The notes beneath the pieces were generated by a model that was given only the letters and a program-made list of their open reading frames with translations, did not search any database and was not told the DNA's origin. A stretch of DNA of 64,000 bases from positions 1,031,091 through 1,095,090 of the forward strand of contig NZ_FQYR01000002.1 in the NCBI RefSeq assembly GCF_900141815.1, read 5' to 3'. The translations under genes were made by a program, and so were the position numbers. Numbering within the stretch: position 1 is the first letter of the stretch; each line of letters starts with the position of its first letter. Origin of the DNA: Rubritalea squalenifaciens DSM 18772 (GTDB lineage Bacteria; Verrucomicrobiota; Verrucomicrobiia; Verrucomicrobiales; Akkermansiaceae). Below, in pieces: positions 26,098-35,481 of the stretch.

Positions 26098-26123
26098 TTT
26101 TAGGGCATTTAGATCTCGATAAG

Positions 26124-26153
26124 AGCGGCGTTCCTGCAAGGGCGCCGCTTTTT
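26124..26153 (+). terminator. Terminator after the hypothetical gene
   Basis: Arms AGCGGCG (26124-26130) and CGCCGCT (26143-26149) with a T-run to 26153. It isolates the gene ending at 26097 from the tRNA-Thr/tuf unit. A weaker stem (ATTGCC/GGCAAT, 26172-26190) lies behind it. The remaining bases to 26450 hold the proposed promoter and no gene I can support. Confidence 0.8.
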
Positions 26154-26307
26154 GCTTAGACATGCTTATTAATTGCCAAATCAGGGCAATATTTTTGAAA
26201 TGTTGTAATTGGTTTGTAATCTGTTGATATAGCGTGATTTGTGGTTCGGTTGAGAGTCGGTCGGGAGGCGTGCTCAATAAAAAATGCAGCCGAGGGTCAA
26301 TTTTTTT

Positions 26308-26335
26308 TTGACAGTGGGGCCGCCTTTGCTAGTTT
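26308..26335 (+). promoter_or_regulatory. Probable sigma-70-type promoter of the tRNA-Thr/tuf unit
   Basis: A perfect -35 TTGACA (26308-26313) follows a T-tract. After a 16-nt spacer comes TGC-TAGTTT, a weak extended -10. It lies 116 nt before tRNA-Thr in a gene-free stretch, where a strong promoter is expected. Confidence 0.45.
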
Positions 26336-26450
26336 CCGCCCCGCCTTTCCTAGGTTCACTACCTCGGAAGCGCTGGCTTGGATCTTCTGAAAAGAAGTGG
26401 CAAGTGAGGGTTTCCAGAATCTATCAAAGGTTTCCATTCGGTGGATAAAT

Positions 26451-26525
<75 letters not shown>

Positions 26526-26584
26526 TCTCCGATTTCCATCTTGCATCCAGCAAGACCCAATAAAAGCGCAACTAAATTAAAACA

Positions 26585-27769
26585 ATGGCTAAAGAAGCAT
26601 TCGAAAGAAACAAGCCACACGTTAACGTCGGTACAATCGGCCACGTTGACCACGGCAAGACTACTCTTACCGCAGCTATCACCAACACTCTCGCTGAGAC
26701 CGGTGGTGCAGTAGCTAAGGCATACGACGAAATCGACGGTGCTCCAGAGGAGCGCGAGCGTGGTATCACAATCTCCACAGCTCACGTTGAGTACGAAACA
26801 GAGAAGCGTCACTACGCTCACGTTGACTGCCCAGGTCACGCTGACTACGTGAAGAACATGATTACTGGTGCTGCCCAGATGGACGGTGCTATCCTTGTTT
26901 GCTCCGCTGCTGATGGTCCTATGCCACAGACTCGTGAGCACATCCTTCTTGCTCGTCAGGTAGGTGTTCCAGCAATCGTAGTTTTCCTTAACAAGGTTGA
27001 CCAGGTTGATGACGAAGAGCTTCTTGAGCTCGTTGAGATGGAAATCCGTGAACTCCTCTCCCAGTATGAGTTCCCTGGTGATGACATCCCAGTAGTTATG
27101 GGTTCTGCTCTCCTTGCTCTTCAGGGTGACGCAACTCACAAAGAAAACATTCTCAAGCTCATGGCAGCTGTTGACGAGTACGTCCCAGAGCCAGAGCGTC
27201 CAATCGATCAGCCGTTCCTCATGCCAGTTGAGGACGTCTTCTCTATCTCCGGTCGTGGTACTGTTCTTACAGGCCGTATCGAGCGTGGTATCATCAAGAA
27301 GATGGAAGAGGTTGAAATCGTTGGTATTCGTGACACACAGAAGACCACAATCACTGACATCGAGATGTTCCGTAAGCTTCTCGACGAAGGTCGTGCAGGT
27401 GAGAACGTAGGTCTCCTTGTTCGTGGTCTTAAGAAGGAAGACGTAGAGCGTGGCCAGGTTATTGTTAAGCCAGGTACCGTTACTCCTCACGCCAAGTTCA
27501 AGGCTGAGATCTACTGTCTCTCCAAGGAAGAAGGTGGTCGTCACACACCATTCTTCTCCAACTACCGTCCACAGTTCTACTTCCGTACCACAGACGTTAC
27601 AGGTTCCATCAAGCTTCCAGACGGAGTTGAAATGGTTATGCCTGGTGACAACGTTGAAATGGAAGTTGAGCTCATCACCAAGATCGCTATGGAGAAGCGT
27701 ATGCGCTTCGCGATCCGTGAAGGTGGTCGTACAGTAGGTGCTGGCCGTGTTGCCGACATCCTCGACTAA
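26585..27769 (+). CDS. tuf: Translation elongation factor EF-Tu
   Basis: A 394-residue GTPase that delivers aminoacyl-tRNA to the ribosome. G1 GHVDHGKT (19-26), [17 protein letters not shown] and the C-terminal [12 protein letters not shown] block are intact. No Shine-Dalgarno is present; the A-rich leader GCGCAACTAAATTAAAACA ends at the ATG and nearly repeats in front of rpoC. Strong C/T-ending codon bias marks high expression. Confidence 0.98.
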   Translation: MAKEAFERNKPHVNVGTIGHVDHGKTTLTAAITNTLAETGGAVAKAYDEIDGAPEERERGITISTAHVEYETEKRHYAHVDCPGHADYVKNMITGAAQMDGAILVCSAADGPMPQTREHILLARQVGVPAIVVFLNKVDQVDDEELLELVEMEIRELLSQYEFPGDDIPVVMGSALLALQGDATHKENILKLMAAVDEYVPEPERPIDQPFLMPVEDVFSISGRGTVLTGRIERGIIKKMEEVEIVGIRDTQKTTITDIEMFRKLLDEGRAGENVGLLVRGLKKEDVERGQVIVKPGTVTPHAKFKAEIYCLSKEEGGRHTPFFSNYRPQFYFRTTDVTGSIKLPDGVEMVMPGDNVEMEVELITKIAMEKRMRFAIREGGRTVGAGRVADILD

Positions 27770-27822
27770 TTAATTTTAACGCGCTGGGTTTCAGTGTATA
27801 TCGCTGAAAGCTGGATTTATTG

Positions 27823-27858
27823 GGGGTGCTTCTGATGAATCAATGTCAGAAGTGCCCC
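27823..27858 (+). other. Stable RNA hairpin between tuf and tRNA-Trp
   Basis: Arms 27823-27835 and 27846-27858 pair over 13 bp with two G-U wobbles and a 10-nt loop. No T-run follows, so it looks more like a 3'-end stabiliser or processing site than an intrinsic terminator. A shorter TTTCAG/CTGAAA stem (27789-27809) precedes it. Confidence 0.55.
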
Positions 27859-27894
27859 TCAATCGCCTTAAAATTTTCAAATTTCGAAAGATAA

Positions 27895-27970
27895 AGGGGT
27901 ATAGCTCAATTGGTAGAGTAGCGGTCTCCAAAACCGTTGGTTCAGAGTTCGAGTCTCTGTGCCCCTGCCA
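27895..27970 (+). tRNA. tRNA-Trp (anticodon CCA)
   Basis: Cloverleaf with acceptor AGGGGTA/TGCCCCT, D-arm AGCTCAATTGGTAGAGTA, anticodon stem GCGGT/ACCGT with loop CTCCAAA (CCA), discriminator G and encoded CCA (27968-27970). The CCA anticodon reads UGG only, so the genome shows no sign here of reading UGA as tryptophan. It lies 23 nt before secE, the usual order. Confidence 0.97.
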
Positions 27971-27993
27971 CCTTTCACTTTTCTAAACAAAGC

Positions 27994-28224
27994 ATGTTCG
28001 AGAAAATCACAACATTCATCGGCGAAGTTAAAAGTGAGCTTCGCAAAGCTACCTGGCCGTGGGATCCAGATCCAAAGGCGCGTGGTTTCAAGAAATACAA
28101 GGAGCTTGTAGATTCTACTGTGGTGGTTCTCATTGCAATTACGCTCCTAGCCGGGTTTGTTGCTGTGTCCGACGTGCTTCTCATGAATGCAATCCAGTTG
28201 ATCTCAAAGTTCTTCGCGGGTTAA
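27994..28224 (+). CDS. secE: Preprotein translocase subunit SecE
   Basis: A 76-residue inner-membrane subunit that clamps SecY. MFEKITTFIGEVKSELRKAT leads into the conserved WP segment (ATWPWDPD), then a single membrane span (about 45-68). It has one transmembrane helix, the short form found in most bacteria. It starts at ATG 27994, with tRNA-Trp just upstream and nusG downstream. Confidence 0.93.
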   Translation: MFEKITTFIGEVKSELRKATWPWDPDPKARGFKKYKELVDSTVVVLIAITLLAGFVAVSDVLLMNAIQLISKFFAG

Positions 28225-28289
28225 ATTCCTCAGGGTGGCTGACGCTGTGCGACAGTTGACCCGTAATTTTCAAATATTTTCCAATACCG

Positions 28290-28862
28290 ATGCCAACCAT
28301 TCCTCCAGCAAAAAACCAGTGGTATGTAGTTCACGTCCTTTCCGGTCAGGAACAGCGTGTACGTGATCGCATTCTGCGCCAGGTTGAGGCCGAGGAGATG
28401 GGCAACAAGATCTTTGAGGTTCTTGTTCCTACCGAAATGGTTTCAGAGGTGCGCCGTGGTAAGAAGACAGAAACTAAGCGTAAGTTTTACCCGGGCTACA
28501 TCATTGTAAACATGGATCTTCTGACTGAAGACAATCGTCTCGTCGAAGATACCTGGTACTTCATCAAGGAGATGGATGGTGTGATTGGGTTTGCTGGTAC
28601 CAAGGACAGACCGATTCCAATGCGTCAGCGTGAAGTTGATGGCATGCTTGCTCAGATCCGTGAGCGCGAGGAAAATGTCCGCCCAGCTGTAGCTTTCGAA
28701 GTTGGTGACACTGTATTGGTTGCTGACGGTCCATTCCAGAGCCAGAATGGCGTGGTAGAGGAGATTGATGCTGAGCGCGGCAAGTTGCGCGTCTCTGTAA
28801 CGATCTTCGGTCGCGCAACTCCGGTTGAACTCGAATTTTGGCAGGTCGAACAAGGCGAGTAA
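28290..28862 (+). CDS. nusG: Transcription termination/antitermination factor NusG
   Basis: A 190-residue RNA polymerase-binding factor. The NGN domain (about 9-120, WYVVHVLSGQEQRVRDRI and RKFYPGYIIVNM) is followed by a KOW domain (about 135-188, FEVGDTVLVADGPFQSQNG). It couples transcription to translation and Rho. Standard length and position, in the secE-nusG-rplK order. Confidence 0.96.
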   Translation: MPTIPPAKNQWYVVHVLSGQEQRVRDRILRQVEAEEMGNKIFEVLVPTEMVSEVRRGKKTETKRKFYPGYIIVNMDLLTEDNRLVEDTWYFIKEMDGVIGFAGTKDRPIPMRQREVDGMLAQIREREENVRPAVAFEVGDTVLVADGPFQSQNGVVEEIDAERGKLRVSVTIFGRATPVELEFWQVEQGE

Positions 28863-28944
28863 GTCCTGCATCTCCAGCAGAGCAGGGGGGGTCCCTGTCT
28901 GCCAAACACATCGCACAAATTAACAAACTAACCTATAGCAAACC

Positions 28945-29373
28945 ATGGCTAAGGAAATCAAACAAGTTCTCAAGCTCCAGATCCAAGCTGGACAGGCAAA
29001 CCCGTCTCCACCGGTTGGTCCTGCACTTGGTCAGGCTGGTGTGAACATCATGCAGTTCTGTAAGGACTTCAATGCCGCGACTCAGAAGCAGGCAGGCGAT
29101 CTTCTTCCTACAGTAATCACCGTCTACAAAGATGCTTCTTTCACCTTCATCACCAAGCAGCCACCAGCGGCAGTTCTTCTTAAGAAGGTTGCTAAGATTG
29201 CTTCTGGTTCCGGTGAGCCAAACAAGAAGAAAGTGGCTACTATCACCAAAGATCAGATCATGGAAGTTGTGAACCAGAAGATGCCTGACCTTAACGCGAA
29301 CGATCCTGAGGCAGCTGCCAAGATCATCGCTGGTACAGCACGTCAGATGGGTCTCAACGTCGAAGGGATGTAA
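28945..29373 (+). CDS. rplK: 50S ribosomal protein L11
   Basis: A 142-residue protein of the GTPase-associated centre. [20 protein letters not shown] and [15 protein letters not shown] are the N-terminal signature; the C-terminal rRNA-binding domain is complete and ends [11 protein letters not shown]. No Shine-Dalgarno is seen. A 173-nt spacer with two hairpins separates it from rplA. Confidence 0.97.
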   Translation: MAKEIKQVLKLQIQAGQANPSPPVGPALGQAGVNIMQFCKDFNAATQKQAGDLLPTVITVYKDASFTFITKQPPAAVLLKKVAKIASGSGEPNKKKVATITKDQIMEVVNQKMPDLNANDPEAAAKIIAGTARQMGLNVEGM

Positions 29374-29431
29374 TTCCTTTGGGTTGATCGACCTTGAAGA
29401 TTTTAACATTTTAGCACGGAATGTGCTTGAC

Positions 29432-29486
29432 AAAGGGGGCTCCATAAGCGAGTCCCCTTTCCCGCCTCTGTATAAAAACGCAGAGG
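29432..29486 (+). other. Structured spacer between rplK and rplA
   Basis: Two consecutive stems: AAAGGGGGCTC/GAGTCCCCTTT (29432-29442, 29450-29460; one G-U) and CCTCTG/CAGAGG (29465-29470, 29481-29486). No T-run follows. A TTGACA at 29427 overlaps the first arm but lacks a good -10. It may be a site for L1 feedback control or processing. Confidence 0.5.
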
Positions 29487-29546
29487 AAATATTAACGCAG
29501 GAGGGTGTAGAAGTGGCCCGTATGCACTGCAAAACTAACTAATACA

Positions 29547-30248
29547 ATGGCTAAACGTAGTAAACGTTATCAGAAAGCCGCTGAGCTGGTGGATCGCACC
29601 AAGGCTTACGGCATCGAAGAGGCTGTCGGAACTATCAAGAAGTTTCCTGGCATCAAGTTTGACCCAACCGTCACACTTTCTTTCGCTCTTGGGGTAGACC
29701 CACGTAAGAGTGATCAGATGGTGCGTGGTTCTGTAGCTCTCCCGCACGGTACAGGTAAGGATGTTAAGGTAGTCGTATTCGCGACTGGTGATGCAGCTAA
29801 GGCTGCTGAAGCTGCTGGTGCTGACAAAGTAGGTCTTGCTGACCTCATCAAGGAAGTTCAGGGCGGATTCACCGATTTCGACGCAGCAATTGCTACTCCA
29901 GACGCAATGGCTGAAGTTCGTAAGATCGCTCGTGTACTCGGTCCACGCGGTCTCATGCCGAACCCTAAGACTGGCACTGTAACAGACGACACCGCCAAAG
30001 CTGTTCAAGCTGTTAAGGCAGGTCGTATCGACTACAAGGTAGACAAGAGCGGTAACGTATCCGCTGCTATCGGTAAAGCTTCCTTCGATGAGACAAAGAT
30101 CATCGAAAACGCCAAGGCTCTTGTTGAGAGCGTGGTGAAAGCCAAGCCAGCTTCTGCTAAAGGAAACTACATCAAGAGTGCTACTATTGCAGCTTCCATG
30201 AGCCCAGGCGTTAAGCTTGATTCAACTGTATACGGCGCTAACGCATAA
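29547..30248 (+). CDS. rplA: 50S ribosomal protein L1
   Basis: A 233-residue L1-stalk protein, which in many bacteria also represses its own operon. It begins [37 protein letters not shown] is the family signature. Length is standard. Leader TGCAAAACTAACTAATACA, without a Shine-Dalgarno. Confidence 0.97.
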   Translation: MAKRSKRYQKAAELVDRTKAYGIEEAVGTIKKFPGIKFDPTVTLSFALGVDPRKSDQMVRGSVALPHGTGKDVKVVVFATGDAAKAAEAAGADKVGLADLIKEVQGGFTDFDAAIATPDAMAEVRKIARVLGPRGLMPNPKTGTVTDDTAKAVQAVKAGRIDYKVDKSGNVSAAIGKASFDETKIIENAKALVESVVKAKPASAKGNYIKSATIAASMSPGVKLDSTVYGANA

Positions 30249-30269
30249 TTTTAAAGAAAGGAACGACTC

Positions 30270-30794
30270 ATGAATCCTGATAAAAAGATCATCATCGACG
30301 AACTTTTCGAGCGTGTAAACGCATCTCCTTTCGTCATCGTTGTCGACTATGCTGGTACCACAGTGCCTCAGTTTGCTACACTCCGCGACAAGCTCCGCGA
30401 AGGTGGTTCTGAGTGCCACGTTGCCAAAAATACCTACATGCGTGCAGCACTCAACAGTGCTGGACTTCCTGACATCAGCTCCGAGCTCGTCGGTCAAACA
30501 GCTTTCATCACTGGTGAGAGCGATGTTTGCGCCGCAGCCCGTTCTGTTAAGGAGTTCGCCAAGGATGCTGGCAAGGATGACGTATTCAAGTGCGGTATCC
30601 TCGACGGTGAAGTCCTCGACGTAACGAAACTGAAGACACTTGCAGACCTTCCGTCTCGCGAAGTTCTCCTCGCTCAACTCCTCGGAGTTATCAAGGAGCC
30701 AGCGACACAGATCGCTCGTGTACTCAACGAGAAAATCAAGAAAGACGGCGGAGAAGGTGTTTCCGCTCCAGCAGAAGAAGCTGCTGCCGAATAA
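30270..30794 (+). CDS. rplJ: 50S ribosomal protein L10
   Basis: A 174-residue stalk base that anchors L7/L12 dimers through its C-terminal helix. FVIVVDYAGTTVPQFATLRD and VAKNTYMRAAL fit the family. It is the only gene in this ribosomal/RNA polymerase run with a clear Shine-Dalgarno (AAAGGAA, 8-14 nt before the ATG). The spacer to rplA is only 21 nt. Confidence 0.95.
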   Translation: MNPDKKIIIDELFERVNASPFVIVVDYAGTTVPQFATLRDKLREGGSECHVAKNTYMRAALNSAGLPDISSELVGQTAFITGESDVCAAARSVKEFAKDAGKDDVFKCGILDGEVLDVTKLKTLADLPSREVLLAQLLGVIKEPATQIARVLNEKIKKDGGEGVSAPAEEAAAE

Positions 30795-30809
30795 ACAATC
30801 TGAACAGAT

Positions 30810-30911
30810 GGCCGCTTAGGGTAACTTCTGCGGCCTGATAACCAACCTTGGTTCCTCGTCGGGCCTTCGGTCTGAAGAACTGAAATGTCCCGGATGCTCC
30901 GGGCGCGACGA
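30810..30911 (+). other. Folded spacer between rplJ and rplL
   Basis: Stem GGCCGC/GCGGCC (30810-30815, 30830-30835) is followed by an outer stem TCGTCG/CGACGA (30856-30861, 30906-30911) that encloses GGCC-UUC-GGUC and CCCGGA-UGC-UCCGGG hairpins, a three-way-junction-like fold. L7/L12 is needed in excess over L10, so a processing or translation element here is plausible. Confidence 0.45.
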
Positions 30912-30936
30912 AACCTACAAAACAACATATAATAAA

Positions 30937-31311
30937 ATGGCTGATCTAGCAAAAATTGCTGAAGAACTTGGTAAGCTTACAATCATCGAAGCTGCTGAAC
31001 TCGTTAAGAACCTTGAAGAAGAGTGGGGTGTATCCGCTGCTGCTGCTGTTGCAGTTGCTGGTCCTGCTGCTGGTGGCGGTGACGCTGCTGAAGAGAAGAC
31101 TGAATTCGACGTTGTCCTCGCTGAAGCAGGTGGCAACAAGATTGCTGTCATTAAGGCTGTCCGCGGCGTAGTTAGCGGTCTCGGTCTTGCTGAAGCTAAG
31201 AAGCTCGTTGAAAGCGCTCCAGTTGCCCTCGTTGAAGGTGTTGACAAAGACGCTGCAGACGCTGCCAAGACGGCTCTCGAAGAAGCCGGCGCCAAGGTCG
31301 AAATCAAGTAA
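30937..31311 (+). CDS. rplL: 50S ribosomal protein L7/L12
   Basis: A 124-residue stalk protein that recruits translation factors. It has the N-terminal dimer domain ([20 protein letters not shown]), an Ala/Gly hinge ([11 protein letters not shown], about 41-51) and a C-terminal domain ([12 protein letters not shown]...[10 protein letters not shown]). Leader CAACATATAATAAA is A-rich and lacks a Shine-Dalgarno. Confidence 0.97.
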   Translation: MADLAKIAEELGKLTIIEAAELVKNLEEEWGVSAAAAVAVAGPAAGGGDAAEEKTEFDVVLAEAGGNKIAVIKAVRGVVSGLGLAEAKKLVESAPVALVEGVDKDAADAAKTALEEAGAKVEIK

Positions 31312-31330
31312 TTTCGAAACCTTTCTGAAG

Positions 31331-31364
31331 AGGTGGCTCCGCGAAAATGCGGGGTCACCTTTTT
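31331..31364 (+). terminator. Terminator/attenuator between rplL and rpoB
   Basis: A 12-bp stem (31331-31342, 31349-31360, two G-U pairs), a GAAAAT loop and TTTTT. Its position matches the partial attenuator that lowers rpoBC expression relative to ribosomal proteins in E. coli. Confidence 0.75.
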
Positions 31365-31378
31365 GCGCCTCATCGATT

Positions 31379-31418
31379 AGATCCCAGATTTTCGGAGAAA
31401 TTCGGAAGTTTGGGGTCT
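31379..31418 (+). other. Second long hairpin in the rpoB leader
   Basis: Arms 31379-31394 and 31403-31418 pair over 16 bp with four G-U wobbles and an 8-nt loop. A smaller GGGTA/TACCC stem (31431-31450) follows. There is no T-run, so it may be a processing site or regulatory leader of rpoB. Confidence 0.5.
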
Positions 31419-31545
31419 GATCAAACCTCAGGGTAAGGGACGCCATACCCAAGGTCTGATTAGAAAATAACAGGATCCTAACCAAGCTCGCCCGGGCCGG
31501 CAACGGCATCGGGTTTAACCGCCTAATAAACATAAGAATTCTACC

Positions 31546-34500
31546 ATGGCCGAAAGACGCTACTTCGGAACTATTGAGGAAGTGATTGAACCACCAAACC
31601 TCATTGAAGTTCAATCCAAGTCCTATGAAGATTTCCTTCAGAAAGATGTGCCTGCTAGCCAGCGCATTGAGACCGGCTTGCAAGCCGTACTGATGGAAGT
31701 TTTCCCCATCAAAAGCTATGACGAGACAATTGAGCTCGACTTCATTTCCTACGACATTGAAGACCCCAAGGCGACTGCTTTGGAATCCCTCCAGACCGGA
31801 GAGAGCTTCAGTGCTGCTCTCTACGTCACTTTCAAGCTGAAGGATGAGACTGGTACCAAGAAGGAGCGTGTATACATGGGTGAACTTCCTATGATGACCC
31901 GCCGTGGTACTTTCGTAATCAACGGTGCTGAGCGTGTAATCGTTTCTCAGCTTCACCGTTCCCCTGGTATCTGCTTCGAGAAGTCACTCCACCTCAATGG
32001 TAAGGAACTATTCAGCTTCCGCATCATTCCTGACCGTGGCTCCTGGCTCGAAACTCAGTTCGATACCAACGACCTGCTTTACGTCTATCTTGATCGCCGT
32101 CGCCGCAGAAGAAAGTTCCTTGCGACTACTTTCCTCCGTGCCCTTGGTTACCCAAGCAACCGCGATCTCGTTTCCAATTTCTACGACATTGAAACCCTTA
32201 AGCTCAAGGACAGCATGGATGAGGAGGAGCTTTCCTCCAAAGTTCCATTCGAAGACGTCCTCGACGGTGAGGTTGTTGTTGCCAAGCAGTATGAGCCACT
32301 CACCATCGGTGTTGTGCGCCAGCTCATCGCTCTTGGCTACAAGTCACTCGACGTAGTTGATTCTCGTCAGGATGAGATCCTTCTCAAGACACTGAAGAAA
32401 GATCCTTCTCACGACGAAGAGTCTGCTCTCAAAGATATCTACAAGAAGCTCCGCCCAGGAGATCCTCCGACAGCCGCAAACGCACGTGCACTTCTCAAGC
32501 GTCTCTTCTTCGACGCCAAGAAGTACGACCTGACTCGCGTTGGCCGTTACAAGATCAACCAGAAGCTCGGCATCAAAGTCGACGGTGGTGAGCGTACCAT
32601 GGTGGGTGAAGACTTCCTCCACGCTACCAAGTACCTTCTCAAACTGAAGAAGGGTGACGGTGTTCTTGATGACATCGACCACCTTGGTTCACGCCGCGTG
32701 CGTGCTGTTGGTGAACTTCTCGCCAACCAGTGCCGTGTCGGTCTTGCCCGTACTGAGCGTCTTGTTAAGGAGCGTATGACCCTTTTCGATGTAAACATCG
32801 AGGGTATGACTCCACAGAAGCTGATCAACCCGAAGGCTCTCTCCGCCGTTGTGCGTGACTTCTTCGGCCGTTCTCAGCTCTCCCAGTTCATGGACCAGAC
32901 TAACCCGCTTGCCGAGCTTACTCACAAGCGCCGTCTGTCCGCTCTTGGTCCAGGTGGTTTGAACCGTGACCGTGCCGGCTTCGAGGTGCGAGACGTTCAC
33001 CCATCTCACTATGGCCGTATCTGCCCGATTGAGACTCCTGAAGGTCCAAACATTGGTCTGATCAACTCCATGTGTACTTATGCTCGTATCAACGAGTTTG
33101 GTTTCATCGAGACACCATACCGCAAGGTGGTGAACTCCAAGGTGACTAATGAGATCGAGTACATTACTGCTGACCAAGAAGAAAACTTCCTGATCGCCCA
33201 GGCGAACAACCCAATCGACAAGGGTGGAAACTTCCTCAATGAGCGTGTTACTGCCCGTGAGCGTGGTGGTGAGTTCATCGAGGTGGATCCAGCGACTGTC
33301 GACTACATGGACGTTTCTCCTAAGCAGCTCGTATCTGTAGCTGCTGGTCTGATTCCATTCCTCGAGCACGATGATGCGAACCGCGCTCTGATGGGATCAA
33401 ACATGCAACGCCAGGGTGTACCTCTCCTCGTTTCCGAGGCTCCGTTCGTAGGTACAGGTCTTGAGGCCAAGTCCGCTCAGGACTCCCGCGCAGTGGTCGT
33501 TTCCGAGTCTGAAGGCATCGTGGCAGCCTCCACTGGTGAGGTGATCATCGTATCCAAGGATGGTGAGCTTCCAGTACCTGATGAGGCATTCCTCTCTGAC
33601 AACTTCTGTGTAAAGAGTGACCTCGAGAAGGGCATCTATGTTTACCCACTTCGTAAGTTCATGCGCTCCAACGCGGGCACCTGCATGAACCAGAAGCCTA
33701 TCGTCAAGCGTGGCGACAAGGTGAAGATTGGTTCTGTCCTCGCTGATGGTCCAAACACCGAAGGTGGTGAGCTCGCTCTTGGCCGTAACGTTCTCGTAGC
33801 GTTCATGCCATGGAACGGTTATAACTTCGAGGATGCTATCGTGATCTCTGAGCGTGTGGTTAAGGAAGACGTTTACACTTCCATCCACATCTCTGAATAC
33901 GAGTGTGCTGCTCGTGACACCAAGCTCGGACCAGAAGAAATCACTCGCGATATTCCGAACGTTGGTGAAGAGGCTCTTAAGAACCTCGACCACGATGGTA
34001 TCGTACGTATCGGTGCTGAGGTGAAGCCTGGCGACATCCTTGTCGGTAAGATCACTCCTAAGTCCGAAACTGAGCTTGCTCCAGAAGAGCGCCTCCTTCG
34101 TGCGATCTTCGGTGAGAAGGCTGCTGACGTTAAGGATACCTCACTCCGCGTGCCATCCGGTACAGTCGGTATCGTGCAGGACATCCGTATCTCTACCCAC
34201 GGTGTTGCCCGTCGTAAGAGCGGTGACGTCGATCCGGCTGAGATGAAGAAGCAACTCAAGAAGATCAACGACGACTACAAGAAGAAGAAAGATGCTCTCA
34301 CTGACCAGCTCACTGAGAAGCTTTCCGACATCCTTCTTGGCGAGAAGATCCCACTCGACGTAGTGAACGCTCAGTCCGGTGAGATCATCATCCCTGCGAA
34401 CCGTAAGATCACGAAGACTCTTCTTCGCAAGCTTGCAGCGATCCACGATCACATCGAGATCGATCCATCCCCGATCCGTAACAAGATCCTTGAGATCATC

Positions 34501-35436
34501 TCCAGCTTCGAGAGCCGCTTCCAGGAGCTCGATACTGACCGTGAGCGCCGTCTTGACCAGATGGAGTCCGGTGATGAGATTGATCCAGGCGTGATCAAGG
34601 AAGTTAAGGTCTATGTTGCCAAGAAGCGTAAACTTTCCGTTGGTGATAAGATGGCTGGTCGTCACGGTAACAAGGGTGTTGTAGCGACTATCGTTCCAGA
34701 AGAGGATATGCCATTCCTTGATGACGGTACTCCAGTAGATATCTGCTTGAACCCACTCGGCGTGCCTTCACGTATGAACGTGGGACAGGTTCTCGAGACT
34801 CACCTTGGTGTTGCTGCCAAGGCTCTCGGATTCACTGTGGCTACTCCGATTTTCGATGGTATTCCTGAATCGAAGATCTGGGAGTTCATGTCCGAAGCCA
34901 AGAAAGTCGACGGCTACACATGGGTCGGTGACGGTAAGGACGGCTCCACAGGAGGTAAGTCTACACTCTATGACGGCCGCACAGGTGAAGCTTTCCACCA
35001 GCCGGTGGTGGTAGGTTATATCTACATGCTGAAGCTCGGTCACTTGGTGGCTGATAAGATCCACGCCCGTGCCGTTGGTCCATACTCTCTCGTCACCCAG
35101 CAGCCGCTCGGTGGTAAGGCTCAGTACGGTGGTCAGCGATTCGGTGAGATGGAGGTCTGGGCCCTTGAGGCCTACGGTGCCGCCTACACACTGCAGGAGA
35201 TGCTCACTGTGAAGTCCGACGATGTTCAGGGCCGTACACGCATCTACGAAGCGATCGTGAAAGGTGACAACAACCTGGAGGCTGGTACTCCGGAGTCCTT
35301 CAACGTTCTTATCAAGGAAATGCAGTCCCTCGGTCTCGACGTACGTCCAGGCAAGGGCCTCGCTCCACAAGACGACGAAATTCCAGGTGTGACTGGTGGT
35401 TCGGATGACTTCTCACTCGACGACCTCACCCTTTAA
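31546..35436 (+). CDS. rpoB: RNA polymerase beta subunit
   Basis: A 1296-residue catalytic core subunit. The rifampicin region (about 440-465) reads [20 protein letters not shown] then RLSALGPGG, with the Asp, His and Ser positions in their usual sensitive-type form. [13 protein letters not shown] and the C-terminal [16 protein letters not shown] are conserved. A 234-nt leader with an attenuator and further hairpins precedes it. Confidence 0.98.
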   Translation: MAERRYFGTIEEVIEPPNLIEVQSKSYEDFLQKDVPASQRIETGLQAVLMEVFPIKSYDETIELDFISYDIEDPKATALESLQTGESFSAALYVTFKLKDETGTKKERVYMGELPMMTRRGTFVINGAERVIVSQLHRSPGICFEKSLHLNGKELFSFRIIPDRGSWLETQFDTNDLLYVYLDRRRRRRKFLATTFLRALGYPSNRDLVSNFYDIETLKLKDSMDEEELSSKVPFEDVLDGEVVVAKQYEPLTIGVVRQLIALGYKSLDVVDSRQDEILLKTLKKDPSHDEESALKDIYKKLRPGDPPTAANARALLKRLFFDAKKYDLTRVGRYKINQKLGIKVDGGERTMVGEDFLHATKYLLKLKKGDGVLDDIDHLGSRRVRAVGELLANQCRVGLARTERLVKERMTLFDVNIEGMTPQKLINPKALSAVVRDFFGRSQLSQFMDQTNPLAELTHKRRLSALGPGGLNRDRAGFEVRDVHPSHYGRICPIETPEGPNIGLINSMCTYARINEFGFIETPYRKVVNSKVTNEIEYITADQEENFLIAQANNPIDKGGNFLNERVTARERGGEFIEVDPATVDYMDVSPKQLVSVAAGLIPFLEHDDANRALMGSNMQRQGVPLLVSEAPFVGTGLEAKSAQDSRAVVVSESEGIVAASTGEVIIVSKDGELPVPDEAFLSDNFCVKSDLEKGIYVYPLRKFMRSNAGTCMNQKPIVKRGDKVKIGSVLADGPNTEGGELALGRNVLVAFMPWNGYNFEDAIVISERVVKEDVYTSIHISEYECAARDTKLGPEEITRDIPNVGEEALKNLDHDGIVRIGAEVKPGDILVGKITPKSETELAPEERLLRAIFGEKAADVKDTSLRVPSGTVGIVQDIRISTHGVARRKSGDVDPAEMKKQLKKINDDYKKKKDALTDQLTEKLSDILLGEKIPLDVVNAQSGEIIIPANRKITKTLLRKLAAIHDHIEIDPSPIRNKILEIISSFESRFQELDTDRERRLDQMESGDEIDPGVIKEVKVYVAKKRKLSVGDKMAGRHGNKGVVATIVPEEDMPFLDDGTPVDICLNPLGVPSRMNVGQVLETHLGVAAKALGFTVATPIFDGIPESKIWEFMSEAKKVDGYTWVGDGKDGSTGGKSTLYDGRTGEAFHQPVVVGYIYMLKLGHLVADKIHARAVGPYSLVTQQPLGGKAQYGGQRFGEMEVWALEAYGAAYTLQEMLTVKSDDVQGRTRIYEAIVKGDNNLEAGTPESFNVLIKEMQSLGLDVRPGKGLAPQDDEIPGVTGGSDDFSLDDLTL

Positions 35437-35481
35437 TCAACACGAACCCGCAACTAATTAAAACATTACTAACCGAACATT

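Noticed and set aside
29427-29476. Promoter inside the rplK-rplA spacer
   Set aside because: TTGACA is present, but no -10 occurs at the right distance; the TATAAA at 29471 is too far away.
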